From: Anadara kagoshimensis
Taxonomy: Eukaryota; Mollusca; Bivalvia; Arcoida; Arcidae
Reading direction: 5' to 3'
Assembly: GCA_021292105.1 (NCBI GenBank)
Contig: CM037871.1
Coordinates: forward strand, 18,347,460 to 18,411,459
DNA: 64,000 nucleotides
Position numbers and translations under genes: made by a program. Shown one piece after another: positions 62,178 through 64,000 of this stretch; the stretch's first letter is position 1, and every line of letters starts with the position of its first letter. The notes under the pieces are model-generated. The model was not told the origin of the DNA. It searched no databases and saw only the letters and a program-made list of their open reading frames with translations.

Positions 62178-62520
62178 TTGATTTGAGTAATGGCGTTTAA
62201 CCTCCCAGTCAAGAATATTTCACTTATACCGAGACGTCGCCAGCTAGCTATAGGCGAAGTGACAGAATTTTTCATTGCGCGTTGCACTGCGCTGATGGCA
62301 TTATACAGCAGAGTTCTTTATCGTGTCACGCCTATCGTAACACAGGACCTCGTTTATTTTATATTTCCACCCGAAAGAACCCTGACTTTCATTTCGTAAT
62401 GCCTATTGCATGGCGAATTAACAGTCACTACCTACTTTCAAATCTTTGGTCAGACCTGGTCAGGGTTCGAATCCGCGATTGCCTACTTACGAACTTCAGT
62501 ACTCTACCAAGTGAGTAGTA
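62178..62520 (-). mobile_element. tRNA-headed SINE (family S1), full length
   Basis: Reversed tail GTAATGGCGTTTAACCTCCC, reversed body CATTTCGTAATGCC, GAACAGTCACTACCTAC-like block, and a decayed head (CTCAGTACTCTACCAAGTGA region). Confidence 0.78.
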
Positions 62521-62804
62521 ATCATCTGAACTAAAGGTTTAGACGTAAGCGTTTTTACGATAGCTCACCGTCCGTTCTACGTCATACATTTTTTAAAATT
62601 TTATTCATCTCCTTCAAAACTATTGGGCCATATTTGATGAATCTTAGTCATTGTCATGACCGGGTGAGGAACTCTCAGAAATTAAAAAAGTGTCCCCTTA
62701 AAGCCACATAAGGGTTAAAAAGAAAACTCTTATATTATATCTTTCCATAACTATATGTACATACCTTAGACATTTCATGTATTCCAAAACAAAAATACTA
62801 ATTC
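62521..62804. other. Intergenic, nothing recognised
   Basis: No feature identified. Confidence 0.4.
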
Positions 62805-62930
62805 ATGTCCATACCACAATCGCAAAATAAAGTAAATAGTAAATACTTTGAAGCTGGCAAATTAGGTTAAACACGTAAACTTCCACCAGGGAAGTGAGAC
62901 CGAGTGCTCCGGAAGGGTAAGCACCTCCTC
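62805..62930 (-). repeat. Dispersed repeat, family C, reversed
   Basis: TTCCACCAGGGAAGTGAGAC + CGAGTGCTCCGG is the reversed first block of family C. Confidence 0.5.
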
Positions 62931-63400
62931 TTAGCTAGCTACATCCGCCATGTGTGTAATAAAATTGGGACTGAAAGGGTATTTTTGGATACAGAGACAT
63001 CATGCTTATCAACAATATTGTGATGACGGCTATGAAAGGTTTTCAGGGTCTTGATAATCCGAGGCTTACAATGTCATTGCGTCAACGATTTATTTATAAA
63101 TATAAGCAGCTTGCTTCGTTGTATAAAGTACTCGTAGTGGGAACAAACTCTAACAAAAGACCTCTAGATGACAGACAATATATACTTAAGTTGGTTTTGT
63201 ACTCAAATCTAAGTTTTGTCTTACATGAGAGAAGTTAATTTATTTACTTTAAATATTAGTACCTCGATTATACAGCATACGGCACACAAAACCATGATAA
63301 TGCCACATTCGTGGCAATTCTCCGAACTTCACAACGCTACTGGATACAACTGCTGCTGGTGTTTGACGCATCATTCCCATATATAATCATCAAGAGGTTT
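62931..63400. other. Intergenic, nothing recognised
   Basis: A 78-codon plus-strand ORF at 63002 has no domain or splice support. Confidence 0.35.
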
Positions 63401-63720
63401 TGTGAATGAAAAATAAGACAACTAAGGAAACCGAAGTACTTATAGAAAACCATCTTTCGATGATTTTCCCAATCTGTCTGAGATTCGAACCTAAGCGATG
63501 AGAAGTACTGTGGTCCATGCTCCGGCGTATTCGCATTCCATCCCTTGGTGACTGAGGGCCCGTTGATAAAACTTGTACACGCATGAGCGATCAACATATT
63601 GAAATCTAACGGGACATAACGGCAAAATTGATTCGATCCAGTAATGAGGTTCAGTCTTAATAGGTCTCCGTGGCCATGTGGTCTAAAGCCCACATTTGCG
63701 GATCCAATCGCCTTTTAGCG
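63401..63720 (-). mobile_element. tRNA-headed SINE-like remnant
   Basis: Reversed B box GAGATTCGAACCTAAGCG and, further right, TCCGTGGCCATGTGGTCTAA with an A-box-like motif on the plus strand; probably two overlapping remnants. Confidence 0.4.
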
Positions 63721-63887
63721 CCCAGTTACAAATCTTGGAGTGAAAACGTTTGCCAGTGTGCTTGTCAAAGGTTGGTACACCCGGTTTTCTCTAGATCTAG
63801 AACTAAGCGTGACAGAAGTGGAACAAATTATTGACTTAATTTCAGTCAACTCGACACTAGTATACTCGCAGGACCCTTTAACATATC

Positions 63888-64000
63888 AGGCCCCAGTTTC
63901 ACAGTCATTTCTTAATTTGGTTTTTCCTTAAGTCTGGCAACTTTGGACTTTATAGTACATCAAAATAATATCAATACGATTAAAATAAAGATGGAGTAAG
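63888..64000. repeat. MITE family A, left end, cut by the window edge
   Basis: GGCCCCAGTTTCACAGTCAT + TTCTTAATTTGGTTTTTCC. Confidence 0.65.

Noticed and set aside
63002-63238. 78-codon plus-strand ORF
   Set aside because: No domain, no splice support, and low-complexity composition expected by chance at this AT content.

Overview
This is a 64 kb stretch of AT-rich animal nuclear DNA. I read it as a lophotrochozoan, most probably a bivalve mollusc. The evidence is the small-exon/large-intron gene structure with GT-AG junctions, the abundance of tRNA-headed SINEs whose bodies end in a GGGACGTTAAAC-type tail, the many palindromic MITEs, a Gypsy LTR element and RTE-like LINEs. The species cannot be named from the sequence alone.

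Two host genes can be supported. On the minus strand (23171 down to 1541) a multi-exon gene encodes a Notch-ligand-like single-pass membrane protein: signal peptide, MNNL-like N-terminal domain, a compact DSL-like cysteine module, a long Ser/Thr-rich stalk, one transmembrane helix and a short cytoplasmic tail. It has no EGF repeats. One small linker exon was not found. On the plus strand (46078 to 61310) a three-exon gene encodes an 849-residue type II membrane copper amine oxidase with the cofactor tyrosine, catalytic Asp and three copper-ligand histidines all present. Its second intron holds three antisense tRNA-Cys(GCA) genes.

Layout: 1-1540, flank of the DSL-like gene with a palindromic MITE. 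1541-9322, five exons of that gene; the last intron holds a 5'-truncated RTE-like LINE with a clean 11-bp target duplication. 9323-23123, a 13.8-kb first intron made largely of tandem repeats (a 1.28-kb duplication, a ~160-bp array, a 99-bp satellite of about 19 units), MITEs and SINEs. 23124-23171, the signal-peptide exon. 23172-46026, intergenic DNA with many small arrays, MITEs, one orphan signal-peptide-like exon candidate at 32119, and a young, whole-looking Gypsy element (37599-42593) inserted into a ~168-bp tandem array. 46027-61310, the amine oxidase gene; intron 1 carries nested TIR elements, including a 3.2-kb element with perfect 54-bp inverted repeats and a 5-bp target duplication, and the 3' end of a second LINE just before exon 2. 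61311-64000, SINE and MITE remnants.

No operon-like or cooperative relation between the two genes is evident. What links the window together is its mobile DNA: the same few MITE and SINE families recur from end to end, often nested in one another.
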